A stretch of 64,000 nt of DNA from Raphanus sativus (Eukaryota; Streptophyta; Magnoliopsida; Brassicales; Brassicaceae): NCBI RefSeq assembly GCF_000801105.2, contig NC_079517.1, forward strand, positions 1,364,001-1,428,000, given 5' to 3'. The notes below the pieces were generated by a model that did not search any database, was not told where the DNA came from, and saw only the letters and a list, made by a program, of their open reading frames with translations. Made by a program: the position numbers and the translations under genes. Shown in pieces: positions 1 to 12,376 of the stretch. The number at the start of each line of letters is the position of its first letter. Position 1 is the stretch's first letter.

Positions 1-868
1 TATATGATGACATATATAGGATACATAATAGTGACTAGGACTGGGCGTTCAAGTATCCATTCCGTTCGTGGTCAAAGATTTAAACCCCGTTCATATATTT
101 CTAAATTTCAGTTCGAATTATCACTAGGGCTGAGCGTTCAGATATCCATTCGGGTTCGTTTCAGATCTGTGTTTTGGATTTCTGGGATCAAAATTTTCAG
201 TCCCATTCATATATTTTTAAATTTCAGTTTGAATTACATTCGGATCTTTGCGGATTCAGTTCGGGTTCAGATAACCCATTTAAATTATTTTTTAAAATTC
301 ACTATATATTTTGAATTTCTTAAAATCTATAAATAAAATAATATATTGTATATAAATTTGAATAACATATGTCAGAATACCTAAACTTAACATATAAATT
401 GATTTAGTTTAAATTTTGGATCAAAAATCAAAAATTATTTTAAATATTTTTGCTGTTTTGAGTGTACTTCCACTATGTTAGATATTTATATTTGACTATT
501 TTTATATATTTTCAAGTATGTAAACCAACCTAAAAGTATCATATATATTCTGGATATTTTTTATATACATTAAAACTAAAAATAATTAATATATATATAT
601 ATATATATAAATCTTTTTCGGATACAGAACAAATATCCAAAATACTTTGGTTCGAATTGGTTATGGTTTCGGTTGTCTAAATATTAAAATTTTGATAGTT
701 TAGATATTTAATCAATTTTGGTTAGGGTTTGGTATTATTTTTTTGGATCGTGATCGGTTCGATTCTTCAGATTTGAATTTTTTATCCAATTTTGATATTG
801 ACATGAAAAATAAATAGCAATATATTTCTGAAATATACACCCGCACGGGTGTGCGGGTCAAAATCTAG
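1..868 (+). mobile_element. Helitron-like element, 3' end (partial at left edge)
   Basis: The right end has the hallmarks of a Helitron 3' terminus. A perfect 7-bp hairpin (CCCGCAC / GTGCGGG, loop GGGT) lies at 840-857, followed by TCAAAAT and the terminal CTAG at 865-868, with a T next to it as expected for insertion between A and T. The body is AT-rich and has no coding capacity. It includes two copies of a block starting near 47 and 127 (GGGCTGAGCGTTC-like) and a (TA)n run near 588-608. No 5' terminus is visible, so the element probably begins outside the window. The block near 241-330 resembles 61960-62110. Confidence 0.65.
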
Positions 869-2561
869 TTTTATGTAAAATGATAACATCCTAGTGAGGA
901 GTTTTTACCTATGAAAGAGCTATTTTTATGTTTTGATCATAGTAAGTGGGCAGAAAATTAAGTTTTCTTTCCTTCAGAGCCGGTCCTGAGCAATGCGTAA
1001 TGAAACATTTGCAACAGACCCCCGAAATTTTTGAAGAAAATTACATAGATATGAACCCTTCAAAAAAAAATTTTAGGCCCCCAAATATTTTTTTTTACAT
1101 AGACCGTGCAACAGGCCCCCAAAATCTTAGGGCCGACCCTGCTTTCCTTGCATTCAAAATATACAGTGTAATTCATGTTAGTGTAATATTTTGGCACACT
1201 TTATTTGTTTTTCTTCATGTATTTTTTTTTTCCTTCATGTATTTTGTTTCATGTCATAGTTTCTTACAGTGAGAACTTCAATTTCTGACCATTCCTTTCA
1301 AAAGAGCTTTGCATGGAGACACACTAGCATGTTTTTCCTTGATTAGTGCCTGTAATCGTTCTTTGGTTAATGGGATTATATTTCAGAGTTATTAGTGGGA
1401 TGTTGTTATCATGCAGTTTAAACTGGTCAAAGAGTTACCCGACATAGGTTTTGACAAGAGCACCGCTACCCTGTGTGCCACACACACGACTCTTTGCTTT
1501 AATTATATGAAAAAGGAGGATACTATTAGAGAGGAAAACAAATAATAATTTTCTTAATTTTATAGCACTATTTTGGGAAACCAAATTTGGGAACTTTCAT
1601 AGCTTTTGTTGTATTGTTTTATTTTTTGGAAGGTTAATAAAAGAAAGAGCAAAACATGTCTGTAACTTTTGACATGATACTCCCATCACGTGTCTCTCTC
1701 TCAATGACTGTTTTTTTCGTATGCGTTTTATTTTGCTTTTCATTTAGATGGTTAAAATTAGAATTCTCCGTCTCAAAATATACAATCTTTTATTTTAAAA
1801 TGTAAAATATCCCCTAGAATATAGACTATATTTGAGAAGTGGTTTTTTAAAATTTGATTACATGTCATCTCTACAAAGACTCTCACAAAAAAAAAATGAC
1901 ATGGCGCATTTAAATAGATGACATGACTTGTGAATAAGATGACATGGCTTGTGAATATTTAAAACCCTAACATTATTTCTAGGAAATGTATACATACGAG
2001 TTTTACACAAAACGTGTAAAACATATTACACAAAACGTATTAGGTCGATTATATAAGTCATCTTCTAAACATAATACTGTCTCACGTATTTGGCGATGAT
2101 TCATGATGATGATAAAGAGTCTCACGTATTTGTCCATCTTTTCTTTTTTTTTTGGTAATACAATTTTTTACCTCTAAAATCTAATCTATTTGATAAAATA
2201 TGTTTCATGCCTCCAACAAACCTTCAGTCAAATTTTTTCATGAGCAAATTAAATCTAAATTTATGGTTTGAATGGAAAATCATAAGTTATGTCATGAAGG
2301 TGCGAAACTCAAGTCTTCTGATTGTTGTGCCAGAATAATAGCTCTTATTTATTTACTTGCATGAATCAAGATTTTGCAGAATATAGAGTTTGTGTCCTCC
2401 AAGTTCGTGACTTGCGTGTCACGCATGTAATCGGTGACTTCTTAAAGATGTAAATTTTACTTTTTTTACTCAATTGTTTTGTATATTTTCCATTAATAGA
2501 TAAACACAAAAGGAAAAAATATGAAGTGAATTTACCTATTATACTATATATACTTTTTTTT
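869..2561. other. AT-rich intergenic DNA, no gene recognised
   Basis: No coding region can be supported here. Around 1815-1990 there is sequence with the flavour of crucifer Helitron 5' regions (an AGAAGTGGTTTT-like segment followed by repeated CATGTCAT / GACATGGC words), probably a truncated copy. A C-rich stretch at 970-1140 with repeated 'aggccccc' blocks looks like an old repeat. Confidence 0.4.
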
Positions 2562-3280
2562 TCTATACATTAAGAAGTAATTTTGCCACATGTCCTTTTA
2601 AAATTAGTTTCACAAAATAAATATGATATGGCTACTAAAATTAATGGCATGGCTTCCGAAAAAAATATGACATGGATTATTTCTTTTAACATTGATTTAG
2701 AATATGGTAATAACTCATACATTACATTTAATATTGATATTTATTTTTGATTTTTAAATATGGTGATATCTCATACATCATCTATAAAATAAACATATTC
2801 ATATATAACATTAAAAAGTTTGAAATATTATTTTATTTTATTTTCTATAATTATATAATTTGTATTACTAAAGCCTTCAAAAATTGCTTCAAAAATTTTT
2901 ACATTTAAAAAAAAAAATAGATTTCTAATCGTAAATCATTAGTTTTTATCTACAAATTGTACAAATATTTTTTTGTTTTTAAAATTTTGATAATTATACA
3001 ATTTTATATCATTTTTTTAGTTTTATACAAATTTATATAAACAATATAAATAGATAGAAAATACTATCTAAGATTATAATTTAAATATATACATATATAT
3101 TCTTCAATATATTTCTAAATAAACAAAATTATTTTATCTTAATTTAATATTCAACTAAATCAATCTATTTTAAAATATTGGTAAAAATAAGAAAATATAT
3201 AATATTTAGTAAACTTTATTTTTAAATATAAATTAAATTTTGAAAAATTTCTACTGCACATGGTGCAGGAAAACACCTAG
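2562..3280 (+). mobile_element. Non-autonomous Helitron
   Basis: The 3' end is clear: hairpin CTGCAC / GTGCAG with loop ATG (3254-3268), then GAAAACAC and CTAG at 3277-3280, followed by T. The proposed 5' end at TCTATACATTAAGAAG (2562) followed by CCACATGTCC resembles the usual crucifer Helitron 5' terminus. The interior of about 720 bp is AT-rich and non-coding. The 5' boundary is less certain because the flanking base is T rather than A. Confidence 0.65.
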
Positions 3281-4125
3281 TTTTCATATTATAGACAAAT
3301 TTTAATTTATTGAAATCATGTAACCTATTGTATTCTATAGTTGGTTGGCTATATTAATTTTAGTTTTTACTTTGAAACAATCATACTCACTAATTTTTTT
3401 CCACTAGGAACTTTCTTATTATTTTCTTATTCAATTAATCAATTCTCACTATTTTCTTATTTTTGTTTGTTTGTTATTTCTCTAGTGAGTAGTCTCTTTC
3501 TGTTCCAGATCACATGAGGGTCGGAACTTCCTCGACTGCTGAACAATTCAGTTTTTATTTTGCCCAAATTAGTCAAAAACGATGATTAACCAAGTTCCCC
3601 TCATGGCCTCATATACAATGCTTTTCCAAATTGCTCCTTTTGCTATCAATTAAAGTCAGAATTATTTCTGTAAAAGGATAACATGTAGAATTTGCACCCA
3701 AAAAGAGAAAGATAACACCGAGTTTTTCAATTTTAACCATGTGCACTATACTTTGACCAAAAAAAAAAAAAAAAAAAAAAAAAACCATGTGCACTATACA
3801 ATGACTTTATTTCCTTCACCTTTTGAACACACACACACGTATTCTTATCTGCATTGTTGTGGCATAGCTAAATAAAATAAGTTTGCATTATACAAGTGGT
3901 GGTATGGAAAAGCTCGTTACCCACCTCTCTAATCTCTGCACATTGCACAGTCACTCTCTTTCTCTTTTTTTTCTTCTTTCTTTATTAATAACACACTTTT
4001 GGGACACTACAAATTGGCATCCTCTCCCTCTCATTATCCTTCATCCTTATTTCCAAACAACTCTCACAATAACCTCTTTACTCTTTGCTCTCTCTCAATT
4101 TATTTCTTCTATCTTCTTTACACAA
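3281..4125. promoter_or_regulatory. Upstream region of the FAF3-like gene
   Basis: Non-coding DNA before the FAF3-like start. It contains a 23-base A run at 3760-3782 that separates two copies of the sequence CCATGTGCACTATAC (about 3738 and 3785), a short direct duplication around the homopolymer. A pyrimidine-rich leader (CT-rich, about 3950-4120) immediately precedes the ATG. No convincing TATA box was identified. Confidence 0.35.
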
Positions 4126-4980
4126 ATGGGAACTGTTGTGTATCAACAAGGGTTTCAGTCATCTCAGCTTGATGAGCCTAGAGCTTTAAGGCTTAGGCTC
4201 TCTTCTCCAAATCCCCCCTTCTCTCAGCCCTTTGGTTTAGCTCTCAGGTCTCATCTGCTTGACTCCTTTAATACAGAGGACACTCGAACCCTTAACAATG
4301 ACAAACCAGTTGCTTCCTCGGGTCATGAATCAAGTGGTTGGAGCTTTCTCCAATCCCTTTCTTCTGCCTCCTCCTCCTCTCTCTCAAAGATGACGAGCTA
4401 TGAGAAAGAGAAGACTTATGTTCAACGTCCATCTTCTCGTAGAACTCTAAGCGACGAGAGCTTAGCATTGTGCACTGAAAATCTCGGAAGCGAAACAGGC
4501 TCTGATGTTACTGATGTCGAAGATCTGTTCTCGCTTTCTTTAACTGACGTGCAGACCAAGAAACTCGGAGAAACAAGAACGTTGAAGAGTAGGAAAGAGA
4601 ATGTGAGCCCTAGTGATCTCCCTCCTCCCTTGACCAGTATGAGAGGGTCTCAATGCATTCAAATGAGACCACACCGTGAAGATGGAAGATTGGTCATGAC
4701 TGCCACAAAGGCACCGCCTCGTAACATGTGCTTTCAAGCTGACCGTAGCAACGGTCGTCTCCGACTCTCTATTCTGAGAGACTCGGATGAAACCGTAGAG
4801 GACGAAGAAGAGACAGTTGAGCCTAAAGAAACCAACGAGGAAGAGGAAGAGGAAGAAGAAGACGTATTAGATGATGATGAATCGATGGAGACTGTTGAAA
4901 GATCAAGAAGATGTGTCGAAGGCGATCAGGAAAACAGGGGATTGCTAAATTGGGAATCTTTGTGCGTTGCTGCTTCCTAA
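4126..4980 (+). CDS. FAF3: FANTASTIC FOUR family protein (FAF3-like)
   Basis: Single-exon gene for a 284-residue protein of the plant-specific FAF family. In Arabidopsis these proteins modulate shoot meristem size and interact genetically with the WUSCHEL/CLAVATA loop. The family signature is at residues 166-217 (PPPLTSMRG, then QMRPHREDGRLVM and NGRLRLSIL). An upstream motif LCTENLGSETGSD is at 116-128, and a strongly acidic Glu/Asp tract at about 219-256 follows the domain, as usual for the family. The ATG at 4126 is chosen because the open frame upstream of it is CT-rich leader sequence without family similarity. The C-terminus (NRGLLNWESLCVAAS) looks complete. Assignment to FAF3 rather than FAF4 rests mainly on remembered synteny (At5g19260). 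Confidence 0.85.
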   Translation: MGTVVYQQGFQSSQLDEPRALRLRLSSPNPPFSQPFGLALRSHLLDSFNTEDTRTLNNDKPVASSGHESSGWSFLQSLSSASSSSLSKMTSYEKEKTYVQRPSSRRTLSDESLALCTENLGSETGSDVTDVEDLFSLSLTDVQTKKLGETRTLKSRKENVSPSDLPPPLTSMRGSQCIQMRPHREDGRLVMTATKAPPRNMCFQADRSNGRLRLSILRDSDETVEDEEETVEPKETNEEEEEEEEDVLDDDESMETVERSRRCVEGDQENRGLLNWESLCVAAS

Positions 4981-7900
4981 AATAAGAAACTTCTAATTTG
5001 CTCTGTATTCACAGTTTCACAAATGTTTCTTTTAATGTATTTTGTTTTATTTTTTTAATAGAAACATCCCGTTTCCTTACTGTTTAAAAATGTAGATTTT
5101 TTTTTGAATAATTGTAGTATGATTCTAAAAGTTTTTTTAGTCTCAAAGACTAATCACTACGAAGTCCATGAAAATTTAAAGTTTTTTGCCATTAAAAGCG
5201 TCCATGGATTATCAAGGAGAATTGAACAGCAGAAGAAACTTCTTTACAACTATACGAATTACGAAGATCACTTGCTTAAAATGCAGATTAAAAAAATGTA
5301 GATTGAACTTGAATTTAGAACTTAAAAATGAATTATAATAAAATAGGAAGAAAAATGGTCAGAGGGAATATGCTCGTGGTCTGGTCGGCAGTTAATCTAG
5401 TTTGGTAAGAAAGCTTCCCCGAGTGGTCCGAATTAGTGCCATGCAAGTTGCAACCTCAACTTCTTTGTGGCGATTGTACATTTGTACCCAGAAGCTTCGT
5501 TCCTTTATTATGCCAATACATCAAATCAAATAATTAGTAGTTGACTTTACAAATATAGTTTAAAATATACTCTGATTGCAACGTCAAAATGTAGGTTAAC
5601 TGTTTAGTTACTTTGGAGTTTTCAAGTAAAGAGAGTATTTGCATAAACTTTTAGGTTAGTTCTTTTTTTTCTTTAGAAATAGAATTAAAGAAAAAATGAA
5701 GTAAAATTGTTCTAACTCAATTCTATATTTTCTTGGAGTAATGAACAAATAAAAAAATTAAATTACTTTATAAATCTATTTACAAAGTAAACTAAGGAAA
5801 ATGTGAATTGTCACCGAAAGTGAAGAAGGAGAAGGAAAAAGTAGCAACATTTCTATCTGTATTTTTAAATAGAACAAAATACAATAAAATAGTATTTTCT
5901 GTTTTAAAATAATACATGATTTATAATTTTTATATTTTTTAATAAAAAATATTTCTGTAATTTTATATTTCTTATATTTTAAAACCTTCACAATTTTTAT
6001 TATTAGTTAACAAAAATTACATTGCAAATATAAAAACTAATTTTTTAAACAATTTGTTTTCTAAAATATGCATTTTTTAAAAACGAAGGGAATATAATTT
6101 AACATGAATATTTGTTTTCTCCAAAACTGAAGAATAAGAACTAGAAGTGGAGAAAAACATCTGATTTGTAGTAGGCCTAATTTGTAGATAAGTTGATAAA
6201 ATTGTCATAAAAAAGTGATTTTAGTGAAAAAAGAAACAATAAAAGGAGTTGAGAAGACGATATGAACGGTGATGGTAATGGAGGAGACTGACAGAAGAGT
6301 GACAGAAGAGTGAGCGGAGGTAGAATCATATATCTATTTGATTACTTAGTTAATTGCGGGGTTGATTGGTTGGTGTTGTAGCTTTAATTTTTATGTTTTA
6401 GAAAATATGCTATGAGTTTCATTGTTTTGGCTTTAATTGTTTTGCTGTCGATTTATTTTTAAAACACTAAATAAAAGCTATAGAAAAATTGATTTAGAAC
6501 CCTAACATTTTTTTTTTACTTTTTGGCTGTACTTTTAATTTTTAGATCTAAAGTTTGATTGCTCTAGAAAAATGCCCTAGAAAGAAAAAATGGATGTCCA
6601 AAGCACCTACAGCACTTACCAATTATCCCATGCGTCAAAACTTATGCTATATACTATATTTTAATCAGATTTTCAACTAATATACTATATCATATTGTAT
6701 ATTGTAGTACTTCATTTATTATAATTAAGTAACTAATTATATGTTTTTTTTTTGGAAAAAAACTAATTAATTCTATGTTTGTCAGGTTATACGATCAAAT
6801 TTTCCATAATAGTTTATGCTTTTTCAAAAACCAATGAACGCTCATGCTCAAATTGAAGCATAAGTTTTCCTTTTCAGTTAAAAATCAAAGTTAATTGTTT
6901 GGTCATCTAAAGAACCGAAAAGCTGATGCAAAAGATAAACTAAAGAATAAAACCGAAAGCATATATGTTTGTTCGTATTAAAAAGGTATATATATAAACA
7001 TAACATAATAGCGAGTGACATAATAGCGAGTACCAAAAAAGCATACAGTTTGATATATATATATGACGTCAATATGCTCTCAGTCGCAAAGATGTTCAAT
7101 TCAACTGCACTATAATGTATTAATTGAATTGACACTGTAATTCAAAGGAAGAAAACAGCTAGCTAGGTTTGTCCGTACAATAACGACGTTATCACAAACC
7201 CGCAACTCTCCGCCAAATTAGAAGGCTTTGGTGTACGGAAATCGATGTATCGGAGATTGGTTGAAAACATTTTAAACTAGTTAAACACTTAAAGAAGTAA
7301 CGAGTACACACTTTTAATCTTACCTTTTAATCTGATACAATATATACAGTTTCTTATGTAAGTTTACTCATTGGAATGGATAGATTCTTTTAACAAACTA
7401 CACACGTTTAATTAGATTATTTTTTAATTAACTAATTACACACACGTTTAGTTGAAAACATTTTTAACAAATTACATACTTTTTCAAGTGCATGCATTTC
7501 AAGTTTCGAAACCCTGCAAAAATATCTAAAGTTTTTAATATAAGTTTAGTTATTGGATTGGACATATTTTTAACCAAAGGACAAATAAATGAGGCAGCTG
7601 ATTGCCAGATACTTCAACAAAAAATCCTGTAAAAAAATTATTTACTATATTCTACTTACAGTAATCCTATTATTATGCGGTTTATTAACTTATTGTATTA
7701 TCCCTTTACATTTAACAAGATATTTAAAAAAACTTTATTTACAAGATAATACTCAGACAAGTATATAGCAAAATTATAATTAATTACTGAAATCTCAAAA
7801 AAATTTGGGAACTAGAATAGTTACAGGGTTTTCATTTTTTGCTTAAATTTTGGTAGCATATCAAACAAATTATAACCATGATAACATACTAAGTTTTATT

Positions 7901-10887
7901 TTTAAATGCATACTGATTTTGTAACGCTTCCGACCGTCCACGGCTAATGGGTCATCCATGTGATTAATTGGCGACAGCTTGTTTTGTGGAGAGTTTTTAA
8001 AGAGTGAGGTCTTGAATTCGAACAACACCAAGCGCATCAATAACCTACCGGTGGATGTGGAAGTGTTTTTTCCCATAATAAAATGTTAAAATCAGTGCAT
8101 TGCAGTGCTGTGAAATCTGAGATTTACAGGACCGTAAGGTCCACAGGAAGGATTGTTTAAGAAACAGTTTTTACCACTCACTAGGTTTAGAAACGTAATG
8201 AAACCAAATAGGAATTAAAACAATATTTGTTAATAATTGATAAGTCTCGATCGTCTTACTAAACGTCAATTACATATAGTGCAAGTGCCCACACTCGTTT
8301 TCTCTTTATATCGAATACAAATAAGAATAAAAAATGAAGTGATCAACACGTGAAACTCCAACGGACTGCGCTTTGAAGCTCTTTATTCTTAGATTTGTGC
8401 AAGGGTTTTGTTTTTTGTTTTATTAATTGATATTTACTGTGAGTGGTGATTGGTATATAAAAGTTCCTTTTCACGTCCCTTTTCTTGCAAAGTAGTCTGC
8501 ATGGGATCCGCGTCTATCCGTTTGGGTATTATTGCATCTTTTAACTATGATATTAGTGCATGTTGTAACTAATTTGCCACAGCATTCCAAAAAGCATTTT
8601 ATATTTCAAGAATATTTGTTAAACTACTATATACTTGGAGCACATCTTTAAACATGATTAAAACAACCACATAAAATCACATAACTATTTATCCATTTTT
8701 AATTTGGATCCGATCATTTGAATCCTGGATTCTGATCTGTGTTTGTAATCCTGAATGACTGACTGTTCAAACCAGCCTTCTTTTTTTGTTTGTGGTGAAA
8801 TCACCATTACTTAATTAAATCTAAAAAATCAGTAGTCCCACCAACTTGATAGCGTCTACATGATTAGTGACGCAATGTCTTTGGGTGTTGTTCAATTAGG
8901 TTAAACTTTTATATCCAATTCTGAAAATGTGGAGGGAGCATTTTTGGCTCAAAAGTGGCAATTGGGCAGGTTTCTTTGTGGCTAAGTTGAGCAAAAGGAT
9001 TGGTGAGTGATTTTGGACGTCTAAATTACCATGACGTCTTTCGTTTCCATCCTCAAAACGGCCATACCTTACATGAAGTTACTCTGGTGCCCCTTCTTTT
9101 CATTAGCATATTTTAATCATTTTCGAGTTATAAAACCAGAAAAGCATTTTTTTTTGTTCAACCCAGAAAAGCATTTATTTAAATAAAAAGTTAAATTGTT
9201 CTTTGAATGTGGGCTACCTTTAGATTATTTATTTGTCGCTCTCTTTGACCGAATAATTGAGCAATTAAGTCTTAATTATATTACAACATCAAAATTAAAT
9301 CATGTCGACAGATTATATGAACGTGAAGACTATATATTATATATGCTATACCTTATAAGAAACGATAGTTAACCCTTGTACTTTTTTTATTAAAACAAGT
9401 TAAAAACTTATCTAATGAAAAACTACATCCTATGTAAAAAAAAGAGAGAGTCTTTTACAATTTAGTACAAAAAGAGAGAGTCTTTTACAGTATTTAAATA
9501 TGATACCATAACTGTTTAATAGCATGAGCAAGTGAAACATGACTCGAATCTAAAAAGAATAAAAAATATTTAAATATATAGTTAAATTTGGAGTTCAATT
9601 TTTTTAAAAGATGTCAAATATATATAAATAGAATTATAAATTGTTATAGTTAGTTAATTATGTCGTTAAATACACTGTTAATATCTTTCTAAACAGAGCC
9701 TATAAATCATTTAAGACGGCATACGTTTTTGTTTTTCTTTGTTTTGTAACAAGACGGCATACGTTAATTTGGCGAGTGTACTAGATGAATCCGTGAATCG
9801 TGAGCAGTGGAAACATAGCAACAAAACCATATCCTCGTTGGTAGTCTATTGGTGGATTTGATCCTGCCAAAAACATTACCTATGATATTATTTCTAACCT
9901 ATACATATGTATTATTTTGTATCGGTTAATATCATTTGTCTATCGATATGTGCATAGACTATAGTTCTGCTAATAAGAATATTCAGGATAGATATGTGTA
10001 GTTTATTTTTATTTTTTTGACAAAGGGCTGGATTGATATGTTTAGTTCTGATAATAATAGCATTTGTCTATCGATAAGAGTATTTTAAGAAAGGGAACAA
10101 TTAATTGTTGGCCAAAACAAGAGGATACAAGACTAAGCAAGCTTCTGAATTTTAAAAGAAAACAAACTAACTTCCGAACTAATAATGGGGAAATCCAAAA
10201 CAAAAATCGAGAGTGAAATTTGCGAACACGTTTTACTTCTATTTATAACCATTTTAAAACCCCGAATGGCATGTTTCAATGATCTTACCTCCCATCTTTT
10301 TTACATTGGTGACACGATCTTTTTCTGTTGATCTTTTTTAGGGTGATACGATCAAACCATAATACATATTTCCCCAGAAAAATTCGTGCATCTGTGGCGA
10401 TCAACTTTAGTTGGATACACACTGACACACATATTATTTGTTGATAATAAGTAGAGAAAGGAATATAAATAATAATTGAAGAGATTCAAAATGGTCAAAA
10501 TTTTTATAATTATTGGACACGAATATATAAGAAAGTCATCCATCCGTCACATTTACAGCGCACATCATTCTTCTTACTAATTTTTAAAAATGGCTGAGTT
10601 TCAAAGATATATATTAGATTATGCACTGTAAAACCATATAATTGAGTTTCTTTTTTCCTATGTAGTGAACTATCGAGTTCCGAGTGGTCTATATCAGTTT
10701 TCGTTATCTTCAATATTCGTCTGTTCTTACAATTGGAACCTTTTCATTTCTTTCAATAGAGCTAGTACCAAATAACAAGTCTTGTGTGTGTTTAAAAAAA
10801 AAACAAGTCTTGTGTAACTCGATGTTAGTAATTTTGTGATATAAATAAAATGATTTTTTTTTCTGTTGACGATAGTTTTCTTGGTTA
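4981..10887. other. Gene-poor intergenic region
   Basis: About 5.9 kb of AT-rich DNA with no supportable gene; open frames are short and compositionally biased. It holds one probable MITE (6358-6629), a short tandem repeat of 'acataatagcgagt' near 7000-7032, and a duplicated AAAAAGAGAGAGTCTTTTAC unit near 9440-9490. At least three genes that I recall between FAF3 and APL1 in Arabidopsis are not seen. Confidence 0.4.
6358..6629. mobile_element. Probable MITE
   Basis: Imperfect terminal inverted repeats of about 28 bp bound a 272-bp AT-rich segment. The left end reads GGGGTTGATTGGTTGGTG and the right end, reverse-complemented, reads GGGATAATTGGTAAGTGC; both continue into TGTAG-containing sequence. 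No clean target-site duplication was found, so the superfamily is not assigned. Confidence 0.5.
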
Positions 10888-11161
10888 GAGTACCATTAAA
10901 AAGGTAGCTTAGGGGTGGTTTAGGATTAAAAAAAATGAAAAAGAGGAAGAAAGAGAAGGAAGAATAGGCATCGACGCCTGATTAAGCACCAACAAGCGGT
11001 GTTGCTTGTGTTTTTCACGGACCCCACTGACACGTGGCGGCCTGCGATTGGTTCTTTTTTTTAATTTTCTTTTTTTTATAAAAAAACCAGAAAAACAGAA
11101 AAAATAATAAAAAAAAAATTTAAACAACCCTACTTAAGCTACCTGTGCGTTAATTGTGCTC
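10888..11161. mobile_element. PIF/Harbinger-like MITE
   Basis: A 274-bp segment flanked by TTA on both sides (10885-10887 and 11162-11164). The ends are related inverted repeats: GAGTACCATTAAAAAGGTAG on the left and, reverse-complemented, GAGCACAATTAACGCACAGG on the right, both running into AGGTAGCTTA. The trinucleotide target duplication and the GAGCA-type ends fit a Tourist-like (PIF/Harbinger) MITE. The centre contains GACACGTGGCGGCC and short purine tracts and encodes nothing. Confidence 0.65.
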
Positions 11162-12376
11162 TTACGTCCCTAAGAAATATTGTTTCCCCACCAACTTTTT
11201 AACATATTTTCTCACTAATTAAAAAATGTCAACATAACTAACTCACTCAACTCATCATAAATTAGCTAGAATTCTTTTGAGATAATTTAGTTCAGCTCAA
11301 TTACTATATAACTTTGTATTTATCAATTCAAATTTAATTATCTCATCCAAATTGTGAGTTAGTAAATAAATTAGCTAACTTATACAAAAATATAATAACA
11401 AAATAATCTAGATATGTCCTTTACAAAACAAAAACAAAAAACCAAAATAATCTAGAAGTTCAACCATTTAAAAATATCCAAAATTTACAAGAAGAGTTAA
11501 AATATTAAATTTATCATCAAATGCTATATTTTTTTTTTTTGACTAAGCCAAAGCTATATTTGTTTACAGCCGAAATCTAACAACTAACAATAGTGTATAT
11601 ATATAAATCATGCGATAGTCAACCAAATGATTGTTAAATCTATTTCATTTGAAAATATCGAGATGACGCAAGAATTACATGTCTACTCTTTTTCGGTGCT
11701 AGTAAAATTATATATTTTCAAAGGTAATTAAGTGTAAGCGTTTATTTTCATTTTTGTTATCATTAAACGAAATAATATAGTATATTATTTGGTTGATATA
11801 TTATTTCTATGAATTATATAATATGTATATGCTATGTTAACTAAAAAAATTTGTTTACATCACTCAAAGTAGTTTAGCTGATAATTAACTAATTAAACAT
11901 TAATATAATACTTCGAGTGGAAGTGAGCAGCTTATTATGATCTAATGCTTAAATTTGAAAAATTTATTTTTGTTAATTCATTTTGAAAAATGTCCCACTG
12001 ACATCCAGCAATTTTGTATGATTATATCTACCGGTTTAACATATAGTCTTAATTTGTCAATCACATGTATTTCCGATAAATTGTTTTTTTGCTAAATATA
12101 AATTAGTTTTTGTTGTTGTTATGAATCTGATAATAGAAACCATCGTTTTCTAAGAAAACTTAACAGCTACATATTTTACCAAAAAAAAAACTTAATAGCT
12201 TCATAAGAACCAACTGATATGTTAATGGCATTGTTCTAAAATAGTAAAATGTACAGTGTCACTTTGCTTTAGTCACTTCTGTCAAATGACTAAATAATAA
12301 TCATGTGTAATTTACTTAAATATAATTTTCTTTTCAGTTTGTTACGGCCTTACGGGTAAAGATAGGAAACAGTTAA
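11162..12376. other. AT-rich intergenic DNA
   Basis: No gene, RNA or repeat with readable ends was recognised in this stretch. Confidence 0.4.

Noticed and set aside
946..1272. 108-codon frame with repeated 'aggccccc' blocks
   Set aside because: Encodes low-complexity sequence in a repeat; no recognisable protein.
1815..2000. Second Helitron 5' end near the left edge
   Set aside because: Words resemble Helitron 5' regions but no matching 3' hairpin plus CTAG was found before the next element.
2160..3280. CRISPR-like or other prokaryotic repeat arrays
   Set aside because: The window is plant nuclear DNA; the repeats seen are transposon ends and simple sequence, with no regularly spaced array.
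3883..4125. Upstream extension of the FAF3-like frame by 81 codons
   Set aside because: The extension is CT-rich leader sequence encoding Leu/Ser/Phe runs; the family N-terminus fits the ATG at 4126.
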